IMG/VR virus record: IMGVR_UViG_3300010885_016694
Coordinates: 1 to 64,000 of that record
Strand: one strand, 5' to 3'
From: a virus
DNA length: 64,000 nucleotides
Shown: piece after piece, positions 33,001 through 40,779 of the stretch
How the letters are laid out: each line of letters starts with the position of its first letter
How positions within the stretch are numbered: position 1 is the first letter of the stretch
Position numbers and translations under genes: made by a program
Notes under the pieces: generated by a model
Told to the model about the DNA's origin: nothing
What the model saw: the letters and a program-made list of their open reading frames with translations, nothing else
Database searches by the model: none

Positions 33001-33621
33001 CTCAAAGGAATGTTTATGGGGTCATTAGGAAATCTTGGATCTTCTATGATAGATTCGGTTACTGGGTTTTTTAAATCAGATCCTGTTAGTAAAATTAAAA
33101 AATTTGAAAGTATTGATTCTGGTAAAATATATGAATTAGGATTAGGATTAAAATTTATGGGTGAAGGTCTTAGGAGTTTAACCACCGACCTTAATTTAAC
33201 AAATTTAATTAAAGACTTGACCTTAATGGCTAAACCAGTCATAGATTTGGCATATGGTATATCCGAATTTTCTGATGCATACAAAAAATTTCAAGCGGTA
33301 CAGATGGAATCTGATTTAAATCAGATTAAAAATATAAATGTACAGAATGATAACGGAATAAAAGAAGCAATAACTCAATCATCTGAATTACAATTGGATA
33401 TTATGAGAGATCAATTAGTAGAATTGAGAAGAAGTAACCAATTGATGGAGGTTCTAGTGGCAAATGGAGCTAATTCTGGATCACCATCATTCCAAAATGC
33501 TGGGATGATGTCTCCTATGGCGTCTAATGGATCAAACGAAACTTATACTAGTCCTTCTTTTAATACAAAAGGGCATTATAGAGATAATTTAAAATTATTA
33601 GCCATGTCTTTTCAGGGATAA
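30073..33621 (+). CDS. Tail tape measure protein with 22-residue ruler repeats
   Basis: About 1182 residues. I prefer GTG 30073 over TTG 30070 because it is 6 nt from the promoter box. Residues 1-130 are charged. Residues ~160-357 consist of nine 22-residue repeats starting KDY (for example KDYTTNFQAIEGSLNSIATN), the first four forming two copies of a 44-residue double unit. From ~430 to ~800 there are many long hydrophobic segments (LMALGVGLVLIINALV; LGVVGAVVAMFIFVG) with Gly/Ala-rich spacing, as in tape measure proteins that enter the host membrane. The C terminus is soluble, with a helix (IMRDQLVELRRSNQLMEVL). At 1.5 angstrom per helical residue this predicts a tail of up to ~175 nm, longer than T4. 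It takes the T4 gp29 position. Confidence 0.88.
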   Translation: MDDTKLISNLDSITKQLQKIAATIGISVGISDKGGKPKLKSTLDTSEKARTRAIAKETADEYKKVLGIGFKKSDSESNVKIFDDKLKITSFFKNTESVFKKISKSVDSLVTINANTSTKSINGISASNQILSSIASKIKDYTSNFLSLEKKFDLPEEGSKDYTSIFDKLQTTLNSIFNNTKKDYTQNLKTVETSLSRISSNLPKDYTSIFSKLQTSLNSIFNNTKKDYTQNLKNVETSLSRISSNLPKDYTTNFQAIEGSLNSIATNTPKDYTTNFQAIEGSLNSIATNVPKDYELNFQAIEGSLNSIATNVPKDYESYFQAIQSSLLIVSTNVPKDYEPIFTETNSKLETIKKGILDLFGSIPNGRDIARGWDLLLRRMKWESFRTIVTDYFVRAELAATGLNEKLSELIQVNTDILNKKPKDSGGGSMNLGNIAGLMALGVGLVLIINALVKSNMIDTGNLLKVLGVVGAVVAMFIFVGKVGGGIKSAAVGFGILSATILFLIIPMMLALTKIDASTLIEGLIKLGVVFATCIGVLKLMSMIKSSEVIQNTKGFGLFALIVGFLVIPLITHITSIPYEQLIEGLVKLALVFGACLLAMKGAEQIKGGEVMKSMGGVLILSLMLKFLIIPMLLEMANLDWTLLLKGLANAGLAIIGMGAIAYVIGQLSKKGGANMLMGAATMLALSFVVGYLGDSLTKVANKDWKEIFKGLGLATLAIVAFGLAVAAIGALVANPVAALLLGAGAIAIVGLSFVAGYMADSLSKFAGHDWNEITNGISGSAMAMWTFGKTVAKMGVLAVLAAPFMVAGGAVLMKLAHVSGLLASNLQQFAGRPWDEIVPGLRGASDGMWSFAKTVAGMGAIVKIFGSSVMDTGSAVLYDLSILAGVLANNLMEFADKPWDSIIGGLESSTVAMAKFGLFVAGVGVFSKLMEMGIDVVYKISDLIGNIAENLFKYAGVDQINFEQIGKGLIFLGEGLKGMFMGSLGNLGSSMIDSVTGFFKSDPVSKIKKFESIDSGKIYELGLGLKFMGEGLRSLTTDLNLTNLIKDLTLMAKPVIDLAYGISEFSDAYKKFQAVQMESDLNQIKNINVQNDNGIKEAITQSSELQLDIMRDQLVELRRSNQLMEVLVANGANSGSPSFQNAGMMSPMASNGSNETYTSPSFNTKGHYRDNLKLLAMSFQG
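30550..31143 (+). repeat. 66-bp tandem repeats in the tape measure gene (9 copies)
   Basis: Exact 66-nt period, each unit encoding 22 residues. Units 5 to 7 (30814-31011) are almost identical at DNA level, and units 1-2 are duplicated as 3-4. It is a likely place for tail-length change by repeat gain or loss. Confidence 0.85.
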
Positions 33622-33643
33622 GCCTGTATCTAATTTGAGTGGT

Positions 33644-33649
33644 TAAATA
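33644..33649 (+). promoter_or_regulatory. Late promoter box for the gene at 33655
   Basis: GTTAAATA, 5 nt (ATTCT), then ATG. Confidence 0.7.
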
Positions 33650-33654
33650 ATTCT

Positions 33655-35124
33655 ATGGCAGAAGAAGATAAAATTAGAATAACTAAACAAAAAACAGAGT
33701 CCCAAAACGGGAATCTTCGTTATGCTAAGAGATATTCTAACAACACTTTTGAATATTCTGGATTTGCCTCTCAAGCAGAAGCCGAAAAATTTTTAGATGA
33801 AAAAAAGAATATAGAAACTATAAAGGAGAACACTCCATATCAAGAATCTATACCAGCAGCACAAACGGTTAGTTCAGCATTTAATCAACCATCTGATAAG
33901 ATACTAAATACCCCCACACAACAAACAGATAGTGTAATAAATGTGGTTAGAGATTATGACTGGACTTATTCTAAAAATAAAATAAAAAAATGGACCGAAA
34001 TACCTTACGTTTCTATACAAGAATTTAAACTTGCGGGAAATTCTTATCTGTCTTCCTTGATGTCATCAGCTTTGTTATTTCCTGATGTGTTGGAAAGTAG
34101 TTACGGAGAAGGTACGATAGCAAAAAATTTATATGACATATTAAAAAGTGATTTTGGTAATAATGAATTTGGTAAATTTATGGGAGCAATAGGGGACAAT
34201 GCAAATAAAGTCACCGAAAAACTACAAAAGGGGGTATATGATTTTGCTAATAGAATTTCTGATCAAGTTAAAGGTATAGATACTACAGCAGAAGCATGGA
34301 AAAGCATAACGGGAGATGATGATTTAAAGAAGAAGTATGCATATCTTTATATAAGAGAGAAGACAGGAAGAAATTACAAATTTCCTTATTTTGAAAAGGG
34401 ATATATTAATATATCCAATGATTTTTCCGATACTTACAGTAATGCTAATGAATTACAAGAAATGGCAGCAGGATTTTCCAAATTAGCAGAAAAGACTGCT
34501 GGAATGATGAACCTAGCATCCATAACGGAACCGGGTATGTTTATTCAACGTCCAAAGTTTTTTAATTTTGCAAATAGTGAATTCACTATTGATGTTAATT
34601 TTTATCTTTTTAATACTATAACACCAAATGCTTATTTAAAAAATTTGGATTTAATAACAAAATTATTAATACAGAATACACCACATAGACATAATCGTAT
34701 TTTGGTAGATCCTCCAGCTATATATGAATTAAGAGTACCTGGTAGGGGATTTTATCCATATACTTTTATATCCAAATTGGAAGTTAGCCACGAGGGCACA
34801 AAAAGAATTTTAACAGTAAACAGTAAAGATACAATTGTTCCAGATGCATTTAGAATTTCATTATCATTTAAATCATTAACAAATGAAGTTAATAATTTCA
34901 TGATACCTGAAATGGGTACTGCTGGTATTGATGTATCTAAAAGAAGTACTTCGGTTAGAGATGCGGTAATAAATGCTATAAATGGTACTAGTAGTAATCC
35001 TTCACCAAATCCAAAATTGGATACAACATCGTCTCCTATTGGAGGATCGGCAACAATATCTACAGGAACAAGAAATTCAACACCAGCGCAAGCTGGGTTT
35101 TTACCAAGTGTTAAAACAATATAA
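33655..35124 (+). CDS. Baseplate tail-tube cap protein, gp48-like
   Basis: A 489-residue protein. The N terminus (RITKQKTESQNGNLRYAKRY) is a flexible, charged segment. The middle is helical. Residues ~300-420 carry the tube-like domain: RPKFFNFANSEFTIDVNFYL, LLIQNTPHRHNRILVDPPAI, YELRVPGRGFYPYTFISKLE, then IVPDAFRISLSFKSLTNEV. The last part, 'P-D-A-f-x-i-x-l-s-F-x-s-L', resembles the end of T4 gp48. The role would be to start tube growth on the baseplate. A Ser/Thr/Pro-rich tail follows. Assignment rests on pattern and on its place between tape measure and gp53. Confidence 0.65.
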   Translation: MAEEDKIRITKQKTESQNGNLRYAKRYSNNTFEYSGFASQAEAEKFLDEKKNIETIKENTPYQESIPAAQTVSSAFNQPSDKILNTPTQQTDSVINVVRDYDWTYSKNKIKKWTEIPYVSIQEFKLAGNSYLSSLMSSALLFPDVLESSYGEGTIAKNLYDILKSDFGNNEFGKFMGAIGDNANKVTEKLQKGVYDFANRISDQVKGIDTTAEAWKSITGDDDLKKKYAYLYIREKTGRNYKFPYFEKGYINISNDFSDTYSNANELQEMAAGFSKLAEKTAGMMNLASITEPGMFIQRPKFFNFANSEFTIDVNFYLFNTITPNAYLKNLDLITKLLIQNTPHRHNRILVDPPAIYELRVPGRGFYPYTFISKLEVSHEGTKRILTVNSKDTIVPDAFRISLSFKSLTNEVNNFMIPEMGTAGIDVSKRSTSVRDAVINAINGTSSNPSPNPKLDTTSSPIGGSATISTGTRNSTPAQAGFLPSVKTI

Positions 35125-35126
35125 TT

Positions 35127-35477
35127 ATGGAAAAAATAACAATAACGCATAATCCAGAAAGATATGAAAATATTTTTAATATGTATCAATTTGATACTGA
35201 AGCTAAAGATACATATGTTTTTTATAATATATTAAGTAAAATTGTTATACCAGCAAATTTGGATGATAATATATATGAATATTATATTATTGATTCTGAA
35301 ATGCCTTTTACAACATTAAGTTATAAATTTTACAAAACACAACATTTATGGTGGTTGATATTAGCAGTAAATAATTTAAAAAATCCAGTTAAATTAATTA
35401 AAGCGGGATCAACAATTAAAATATTAAAAAGTGAATATTTGGGAATCATATATAGTGCTATAAAACAAAAAATATAA
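35127..35477 (+). CDS. 53: Baseplate wedge protein, gp53-like
   Basis: A 116-residue protein, short compared with T4 gp53 (196 aa). DNIYEYYIIDSEMPFTTLSY, FYKTQHLWWLILAVNNLKNP and IKAGSTIKILKSEYL give the conserved core: 'D-x-P-e-x-i-A-x-k-x-Y-x-d-x-x-l-W-W-v-i-l-x-x-N', then a LysM-like 'l-x-x-G-x-x-l-x-I-P' strand. In T4 gp53 ties the wedges to the hub. It starts 2 nt after the upstream stop without its own promoter. Confidence 0.8.
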   Translation: MEKITITHNPERYENIFNMYQFDTEAKDTYVFYNILSKIVIPANLDDNIYEYYIIDSEMPFTTLSYKFYKTQHLWWLILAVNNLKNPVKLIKAGSTIKILKSEYLGIIYSAIKQKI

Positions 35478-35478
35478 A

Positions 35479-37023
35479 ATGGCTGCAAATACTTCTAGTA
35501 GTTTCGATAAATCTCATTTTTATGCAAAATATGGAAATGAAGAATTTGTGTTTTCCATATATATGGCAAACAATGAAGGATATTTTACATATTTGAATAG
35601 AAATTCTTTGTTATTCCTTGAAATCGACGATAACATTTTTAATCCGTTTCATTCTGCCACAATGATTGTAGCAAATGATCAAAACGTAATAGAAAAATCG
35701 TCATCTCCTTATGTATTTTTAGGAAATGGTAGGGATGTAGTTAATATAGAAATAATGCCTACTGCTACGGGAGAATTTGACAAGGATAAAGATGATGAAA
35801 AAATGAAAGAATGGTTGAGACTAAAATTTAATTTTGTTGTAGTCGAAGCTACCGAAGTCACTTATAATAATACAGTATGTAAAAAGTTGGTTTTGGTTGA
35901 ATGGGCACAATATGCAATGTCTGAAAATATATGTAATATTTTTGGGATGCAAAAAGCTGGGGCAGTGGTTGGAAATTATATGGAAACCAATGCGGGAAAC
36001 GGAAAACCAACTGGTGATATAATAAAGGCTATTTTATATGCTGTTTATAATGACAATAATCCTTCCGAAGATTTGTTTTTTAAAGATGTAAAAACAAATC
36101 AAAAAATATTTGATGAAGATGGAGAATCTCAATTAAATTTAAATCCTTATGGAGTTATGTCATACATGGAAATATTAAATTATGTTTTAACATTTCATTC
36201 ATATAAAAAATCTCCATGTTTATTGCAATATGATAGACATCAAAAGAAATTTTTATTAATTTCTCTATACACTGCGTTTAAATCTCATGTTGATAATGTC
36301 ATAGAAACTTTAAAATTCCCTGCATTAAGCCAATCAAATTCTAATACTAGTGATAAAAAAGAAGGATCGTCTATTGTATGGAACACATTTCCAGTAACTT
36401 TTGAAGAATCTAAAATAAATCAATTTTACATAGAATCACCGTCATGCAAAGATAATATTATATTGGCGGGAAATGCTGGTATAATGTCGTGTTCCAGATC
36501 GTATAAATCAATGGTTTTTAATTTAAAAACTTTAAACAGTGAATCATTTATGAAAGACTATTATGATTTATTTGTAAAACCATTTAAAGATTTATTTTCT
36601 AAAGACGGAAATCAAAAATACGAAGTTTTTCCTAATTTTTATCCAAATCCAAATAAGAAAAATAATTATGATACTCATAAGGGTGTTCTTCCCCCAGAAA
36701 TGGATGAGAAAAAATATTTAAATCAAAAATTATCATCTTTATTGTATTTAAATAATACATATCAATTTAAATTAACTGGAAAAACACATAGAAAGTCATT
36801 ATCTTTTGTAGATGTAATAAAAACTGCCGAAAATAAAGATGGAAGATTCACAGCAACTAAATATGATATGAATGTTTTAGGTAGACATTTTATCACAAGT
36901 GTTAAACATGTTTTTGAATTTAATACTTATAGAAATGAAATGGAAACCATAAAACCATATAGATTAGTTGATGGTGACGAAAATGGAACTACATTAGAAG
37001 AATTTTTACAGAAAGGTATATAA
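35479..37023 (+). CDS. Baseplate hub protein, gp27-like
   Basis: A 514-residue protein. The N-terminal domain reads YLNRNSLLFLEIDDNIFNPF, ATMIVANDQNVIEKSS and DVVNIEIMPTAT, followed by KLVLVEWAQYAMSENICNIF. These correspond to the paired beta-barrels at the start of gp27, the trimeric hub ring. A later segment (YGVMSYMEILNYVLTFHSY) and the C-terminal barrel (YQFKLTGKTHRKSLSFVDVI) complete the plan. ATG comes 1 nt after the gp53 stop (TAAAATG) and the hub-spike gene follows with TAATATG, so 35127-38857 is one coupled block. Confidence 0.65.
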   Translation: MAANTSSSFDKSHFYAKYGNEEFVFSIYMANNEGYFTYLNRNSLLFLEIDDNIFNPFHSATMIVANDQNVIEKSSSPYVFLGNGRDVVNIEIMPTATGEFDKDKDDEKMKEWLRLKFNFVVVEATEVTYNNTVCKKLVLVEWAQYAMSENICNIFGMQKAGAVVGNYMETNAGNGKPTGDIIKAILYAVYNDNNPSEDLFFKDVKTNQKIFDEDGESQLNLNPYGVMSYMEILNYVLTFHSYKKSPCLLQYDRHQKKFLLISLYTAFKSHVDNVIETLKFPALSQSNSNTSDKKEGSSIVWNTFPVTFEESKINQFYIESPSCKDNIILAGNAGIMSCSRSYKSMVFNLKTLNSESFMKDYYDLFVKPFKDLFSKDGNQKYEVFPNFYPNPNKKNNYDTHKGVLPPEMDEKKYLNQKLSSLLYLNNTYQFKLTGKTHRKSLSFVDVIKTAENKDGRFTATKYDMNVLGRHFITSVKHVFEFNTYRNEMETIKPYRLVDGDENGTTLEEFLQKGI

Positions 37024-37024
37024 T

Positions 37025-38857
37025 ATGTTTTACGCTAACACGTTTCCCAAATTTTTAGAAGCAATAACAATAGGACCAAATCCAGATTTTTTAAAAAATA
37101 ATACTACGAATTGTGATTTTGTAAGCGCATTTCCACAAGAAGTAGAACTTATGTATGACTGGAAAGCTGTAAAGCGTTCTTCTAACCCAATAAATGCTCT
37201 TAGAAATTTTACAAAAAAGTTTTTAATTTATGGACCAGATTTGGACGTTCAAACTATAAACTTTTTTGTTAAAAAAGTAAGAGTATATCCACCATATTAT
37301 GCAGATGTCATTTTACAAGAAGTGGAGTATGCGTTTGATAAAGTGAAATTGATATCAAATCCATCTGACGTACTCCCAACTCAACCAAACAATACTCCAA
37401 TAAAAGGAGATTTTATTAATAACAATACAAGCATACATGAGGATAACAGTTTTTTAAATAAATTAGCACAAATGCTTAAAACTTGTAAAAGACCTTGTAA
37501 TTATTTTACTCCTAAATCATCTAGTATTGGAACATTAGCAGATTTTGGAAGAGCAATGAGTGATAGCGCATCAATTTTAGCTGCTGCGGGTGATGAAATG
37601 TTACATGCTCCAGTTAATATTGCTACTAATATTTTAAATAAAATTAAACCTCAAGTAAGAGGTGAATTTTTTAAATTAAAAATAGCAACACAAGATTTAT
37701 ATCGTGATGGCGTAAAGCCATTCTTCTCAGATAAAGATAGAGAAAGAGTAAAGTCACAAATATCTAGCGGACAATCGCCAGATACTACATTTGCTCGACT
37801 ACCATTGACAGGAGATACGCAAACATACTTTACCGTATCCGAAGTTCATTCGGAAATACAAGCAAAAATACAAGAAGCACTGGGAGACTGTCACAGACAA
37901 CATGAATATGGACAAAGATATAATCCATATGATCCAATGATGAATTCGGCATATGCAAAAAGAAAATACATGGGTATTAAAAATGGTAATGTTAAATCGT
38001 TAGTTGATATAATGGGATCTCCAGCACCTGCTCAATATGCTACGGAAAATACATTTGCTAATGCCTTAGATTGCGTTAAAAATAACCAAGAATACACAAG
38101 ATTTGAAGATGCCAAGAAAGCACCAACATATAATACATATGATGGACCGTCTAAAGGTGCAGAACAGGTGGTAACTGCTGGTGGTGGTAGCACAGTAAGC
38201 CCAGCACAGGCTGCTGGGGCACAACCTGCTGCTGGTGCAGGTTTAGAAAATGTACCAGCAACTGGAAAAGAAATACAATTTGATTTCGGTGAAGTTAAAT
38301 TAACCGCATATGGATATGCTGAAGACGAATGTCCAGATTCTGGATCTGAAATTGGATTGGGTAATGCTAGTAATATGATTATTCCTATGAAAACCGTTGC
38401 TATAAATCCAGAAGCATATAAAGCATATGGAATTAAACCGTTTGATGTATTAATCATAACAGTAGTTGACAAAGCAGGAAATACATGGATTGAACGCAGA
38501 CAAGTAGGAGATACTTCAGCAGCACTTGGCAAATTAGGAACTAAATTTAAAATGGTTATTGATGAATTTTTGCCAACAAAAAAAGGAAGTAAACTAGCAG
38601 ATAGAACTGCTCAACTTAAATTAAAAATACAAATAGCAGATACAAAAGAACCTAAAGTTTTATGGAATCCTCAACAAGCATCTCAATTTGCTCCTATGTT
38701 TATATGCAAAACTGATTGGGATCGTGTTAAATTAAGAGGCCCAGCAGCAACTTCTGGATTTGTAAAAGCCAAAATGGATTCGGAATATAGACAATATTGT
38801 AAATGGAATGATGGTGATAAAGTGAAACAGAAAATTATTGACAGTAAAGGTTGTTAA
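37025..38857 (+). CDS. Baseplate hub/spike protein with a 3D/RlpA-like (double-psi barrel) domain
   Basis: A 610-residue protein at the T4 gp5 position. Residues ~1-125 look like an OB-type hub domain (LIYGPDLDVQTINFFVKKVR; YYADVILQEVEYAFDKV). The middle is helical. An Ala/Gly linker (AQAAGAQPAAGAG) leads at ~415 into VKLTAYGYAEDECPDSGSE, IPMKTVAINPEAYKAYGIK, FDVLIITVVDKAGNTW and RRQVGDTSAALGKLG. The order T-A-Y-G ... G-x-G ... VAINP ... G-x-x-x-x-D-V-L-x-I ... G-D-T matches the 3D/RlpA-like double-psi barrel of peptidoglycan-cleaving enzymes, with Asp in the expected final site. It may replace the T4 gp5 lysozyme. No lysozyme motif is visible. Confidence 0.6.
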   Translation: MFYANTFPKFLEAITIGPNPDFLKNNTTNCDFVSAFPQEVELMYDWKAVKRSSNPINALRNFTKKFLIYGPDLDVQTINFFVKKVRVYPPYYADVILQEVEYAFDKVKLISNPSDVLPTQPNNTPIKGDFINNNTSIHEDNSFLNKLAQMLKTCKRPCNYFTPKSSSIGTLADFGRAMSDSASILAAAGDEMLHAPVNIATNILNKIKPQVRGEFFKLKIATQDLYRDGVKPFFSDKDRERVKSQISSGQSPDTTFARLPLTGDTQTYFTVSEVHSEIQAKIQEALGDCHRQHEYGQRYNPYDPMMNSAYAKRKYMGIKNGNVKSLVDIMGSPAPAQYATENTFANALDCVKNNQEYTRFEDAKKAPTYNTYDGPSKGAEQVVTAGGGSTVSPAQAAGAQPAAGAGLENVPATGKEIQFDFGEVKLTAYGYAEDECPDSGSEIGLGNASNMIIPMKTVAINPEAYKAYGIKPFDVLIITVVDKAGNTWIERRQVGDTSAALGKLGTKFKMVIDEFLPTKKGSKLADRTAQLKLKIQIADTKEPKVLWNPQQASQFAPMFICKTDWDRVKLRGPAATSGFVKAKMDSEYRQYCKWNDGDKVKQKIIDSKGC

Positions 38858-39312
38858 TTTGGGGTTATATTAATGATTTTAGCTGATTTATTCATTAATT
38901 CTTTAAGAATTTCATCTCTTGAAGCAATTAATGCTGTAGTTGTTTTGACTTCAAGCTCTTCTCGTTTGCTGGCAACATCCATCTCTTTAATTTTTACAGA
39001 ATTTTGAAGTTTATCTTTGTTAATTACAATTTTATTTAAAATTTCTAATGCTCCTGAAGTGGATTTTATTAATTCAGCCAAAGAAATGACATCGTCCGCA
39101 GTTGGGGCAGCTTGTACATTATCTTTTATATATTCTACAGATTCTGTGGCGTTTTCAACTAGTCTACTTGCATATTGAATTACAAATTTTTCTAAATGTT
39201 CTTTGGTTAAGTCAGATTGCATCTGATTTACTTTCTTTGCAATAACAGGAACAGTTTTTAATTGATCTAAAATGGAATTTACAGTATCATTTAATTCACT
39301 ATCGTCAGACAT
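38854..39312 (-). CDS. Candidate small terminase subunit (gp16-like), 152 aa
   Basis: I chose ATG 39312 (MSDDSELNDTVNSILDQL), 5 nt after TAAATA. The protein is almost wholly helical. VENATESVEYIKDNVQA, then ADDVISLAELIKSTSGALEI and LNKIVINKDKLQNSVKIKEM follow the plan of T4-type gp16, where a helical pair ('a-r-x-n-m-x-x-x-i-e-x-g-x-e-a-l' and 'p-R-a-y-E-v-x-x-q-l-m-k-t') precedes a coiled coil. Length (T4 gp16: 164 aa) agrees. The rest of a terminase pair is otherwise missing here. The alternative is an unrelated coiled-coil structural protein. Its stop overlaps the hub gene's stop by 4 nt. Confidence 0.45.
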   Translation of the reverse strand: MSDDSELNDTVNSILDQLKTVPVIAKKVNQMQSDLTKEHLEKFVIQYASRLVENATESVEYIKDNVQAAPTADDVISLAELIKSTSGALEILNKIVINKDKLQNSVKIKEMDVASKREELEVKTTTALIASRDEILKELMNKSAKIINITPN

Positions 39313-39317
39313 GAAAA

Positions 39318-39323
39318 TATTTA
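39318..39323 (-). promoter_or_regulatory. Late promoter box for 38854-39312
   Basis: CCTAAATA on the minus strand, 5 nt (TTTTC) before ATG. Confidence 0.7.
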
Positions 39324-39335
39324 GGCGAAAATGTC

Positions 39336-39359
39336 TTGCTTTCCAGCACAAAGTATAGT
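39336..39359 (+). promoter_or_regulatory. Possible T4-middle-type promoter for dUTPase
   Basis: TTGCTT (39336-39341), 12 nt, then TATAGT (39354-39359), with ATG at 39363. A TTGCTT MotA box 11-13 nt before a -10 box is the hallmark of T4 middle promoters. This is a single example, so chance cannot be excluded. Confidence 0.4.
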
Positions 39360-39362
39360 ATT

Positions 39363-39842
39363 ATGAATAAAACTATGCCATTTACAAACTCTCCATTTCC
39401 ACATATTAAGATATGTTTCGTAAAGACCCACGAAAATGCACGGCTACCACAAAGAAACAACAACGAACCATTAATTGGTGATACAGGATATGACATTTAT
39501 GCAGTAGAAAAAGTAAATATTGATCCTCATAGTACTATAACAGTTCCTATTGGGCTGGATATTGGCTTTATACAAAGGGGATACTGGATTCGGATTGAAT
39601 CTAGATCAGGAATGTTCTTCAGGCACGGGATTACGGCATTTCCCGGTGTGATCGACTGTTCATACAGGGGCAAATTGGGAGCAGCATTGATTAATAATAC
39701 GGATACACCTTATATAGTTCAGGCTGGTGATCGAATTGCACAACTAGTTGTGTATAAATTGATTGAACCAGAGGTTTGTTGGGTGGAAATCAAGGACGAA
39801 ACAAGTAGAGGTGATAAAGGATTTGGCTCATCAGGACGATAA
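39363..39842 (+). CDS. dut: dUTP pyrophosphatase (trimeric dUTPase)
   Basis: A 159-residue enzyme hydrolysing dUTP to dUMP and pyrophosphate, keeping uracil out of phage DNA and feeding dTMP synthesis. All five trimeric dUTPase motifs are present in order: DTGYDIYA (40-47), RSGMF (81-85), GVIDCSYRGKLGAALIN (95-111), GDRIAQLV (122-129) and RGDKGFGSSG (149-158, the C-terminal lid). ATG 39363 is chosen, but ATG 39375 is possible. The clamp loader gene starts 1 nt after the stop (TAATATG). It is an early/middle-type gene embedded among late structural genes. Confidence 0.95.
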   Translation: MNKTMPFTNSPFPHIKICFVKTHENARLPQRNNNEPLIGDTGYDIYAVEKVNIDPHSTITVPIGLDIGFIQRGYWIRIESRSGMFFRHGITAFPGVIDCSYRGKLGAALINNTDTPYIVQAGDRIAQLVVYKLIEPEVCWVEIKDETSRGDKGFGSSGR

Positions 39843-39843
39843 T

Positions 39844-40779
39844 ATGAACTTCAATACTCTTTGGTGTGAAAAATATAGACCGAAAACACTAGAATCACTA
39901 TGTGTATCGGATGAAACAAGAGAAATCTTGGAGTCTTATAAGAAGAATAGGGATATTCCACACTTGTTATTTGTGTCTACACCCGGTACTGGGAAGACTT
40001 CTACGGCTAAAATCATAGTCAATGACATTTTAAAGTGTGATTATCTGTATATTAATGCTTCGGATGAGAATGGAATTGACACAATTCGTCATAAAATCAT
40101 TGGATTTTCTCAAACTAAGTCATTTGATGGTGGAATTAAGGTTGTTATTTTAGATGAGGCTGATTCTTTGAGTGGAGAAGGTGCCAGAGCACTCAGAAAT
40201 GTTATGGAAGAGTATGCCCATAACACCAGATTCATTCTTACAGCAAATTATAAGCACAGAATCATCGATCCAATCAGAAGTAGGTGTGTAATTCTTAATT
40301 TTGATCATAATATAGCAGATGTTGTTAAGCATTGTGCTAAAATTTTGGGAAAAGAAGGTATTTCCATCACACAAGATCAAATTTTGGGATTTAGGACATT
40401 GATTAAGACCAATTTTCCCGATTTTAGGAAAATGCTGAATGATTTACAGAAATATTCAACATCGGGATTACTTAATATCAGGAATTCTTTAGTATCGGAA
40501 GAGTTTGTGGAAGAATTGTATACAAATTTGATTCAAAATGATATTATTTGTGTTAGAGAATTTATAATAAAGCATGAAATGACATTTCAGTCGGATTTTC
40601 ATGCCTTGATGAAGGCTGTGTTAAATTTAATTTATAACAAATCTATCGATACCTTAAAGAAAAAAGAAGCAATATTGACGATAGCCCATCATATGGATAG
40701 ACATTCGCAAGTAATTGATGTCGAAATTAATTGTTTTGCTTGTATGGTTGGATTATCCAAGATATTCCATTCCACTTAA
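39844..40779 (+). CDS. 44: Clamp loader large subunit, gp44-like AAA+ ATPase
   Basis: A 311-residue protein (T4 gp44: 319). It starts LWCEKYRPKTLESLC, the standard loader N terminus. TPGTGKTS (46-53) is Walker A, VILDEAD (101-107) Walker B, LTAN (132-135) sensor 1, and RSRC (145-148) the SRC arginine-finger motif. It would open and load the gp45 clamp onto primer ends. I find no small subunit (gp62) in the window. The start is set by the TAATATG junction with dUTPase. Its 3' end overlaps the convergent gene 40753-41310 by 27 nt. Confidence 0.93.
   Translation: MNFNTLWCEKYRPKTLESLCVSDETREILESYKKNRDIPHLLFVSTPGTGKTSTAKIIVNDILKCDYLYINASDENGIDTIRHKIIGFSQTKSFDGGIKVVILDEADSLSGEGARALRNVMEEYAHNTRFILTANYKHRIIDPIRSRCVILNFDHNIADVVKHCAKILGKEGISITQDQILGFRTLIKTNFPDFRKMLNDLQKYSTSGLLNIRNSLVSEEFVEELYTNLIQNDIICVREFIIKHEMTFQSDFHALMKAVLNLIYNKSIDTLKKKEAILTIAHHMDRHSQVIDVEINCFACMVGLSKIFHST

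Noticed and set aside
38032-38532. 166-codon minus-strand open frame opposite the hub C-terminal domain
   Set aside because: Antisense shadow of the double-psi barrel coding region with no start signal.
39763-39843. Upstream start for the clamp loader inside the dUTPase gene
   Set aside because: The conserved loader N terminus (LWCEKYRPKTL) begins right after ATG 39844, which forms a TAATATG junction.
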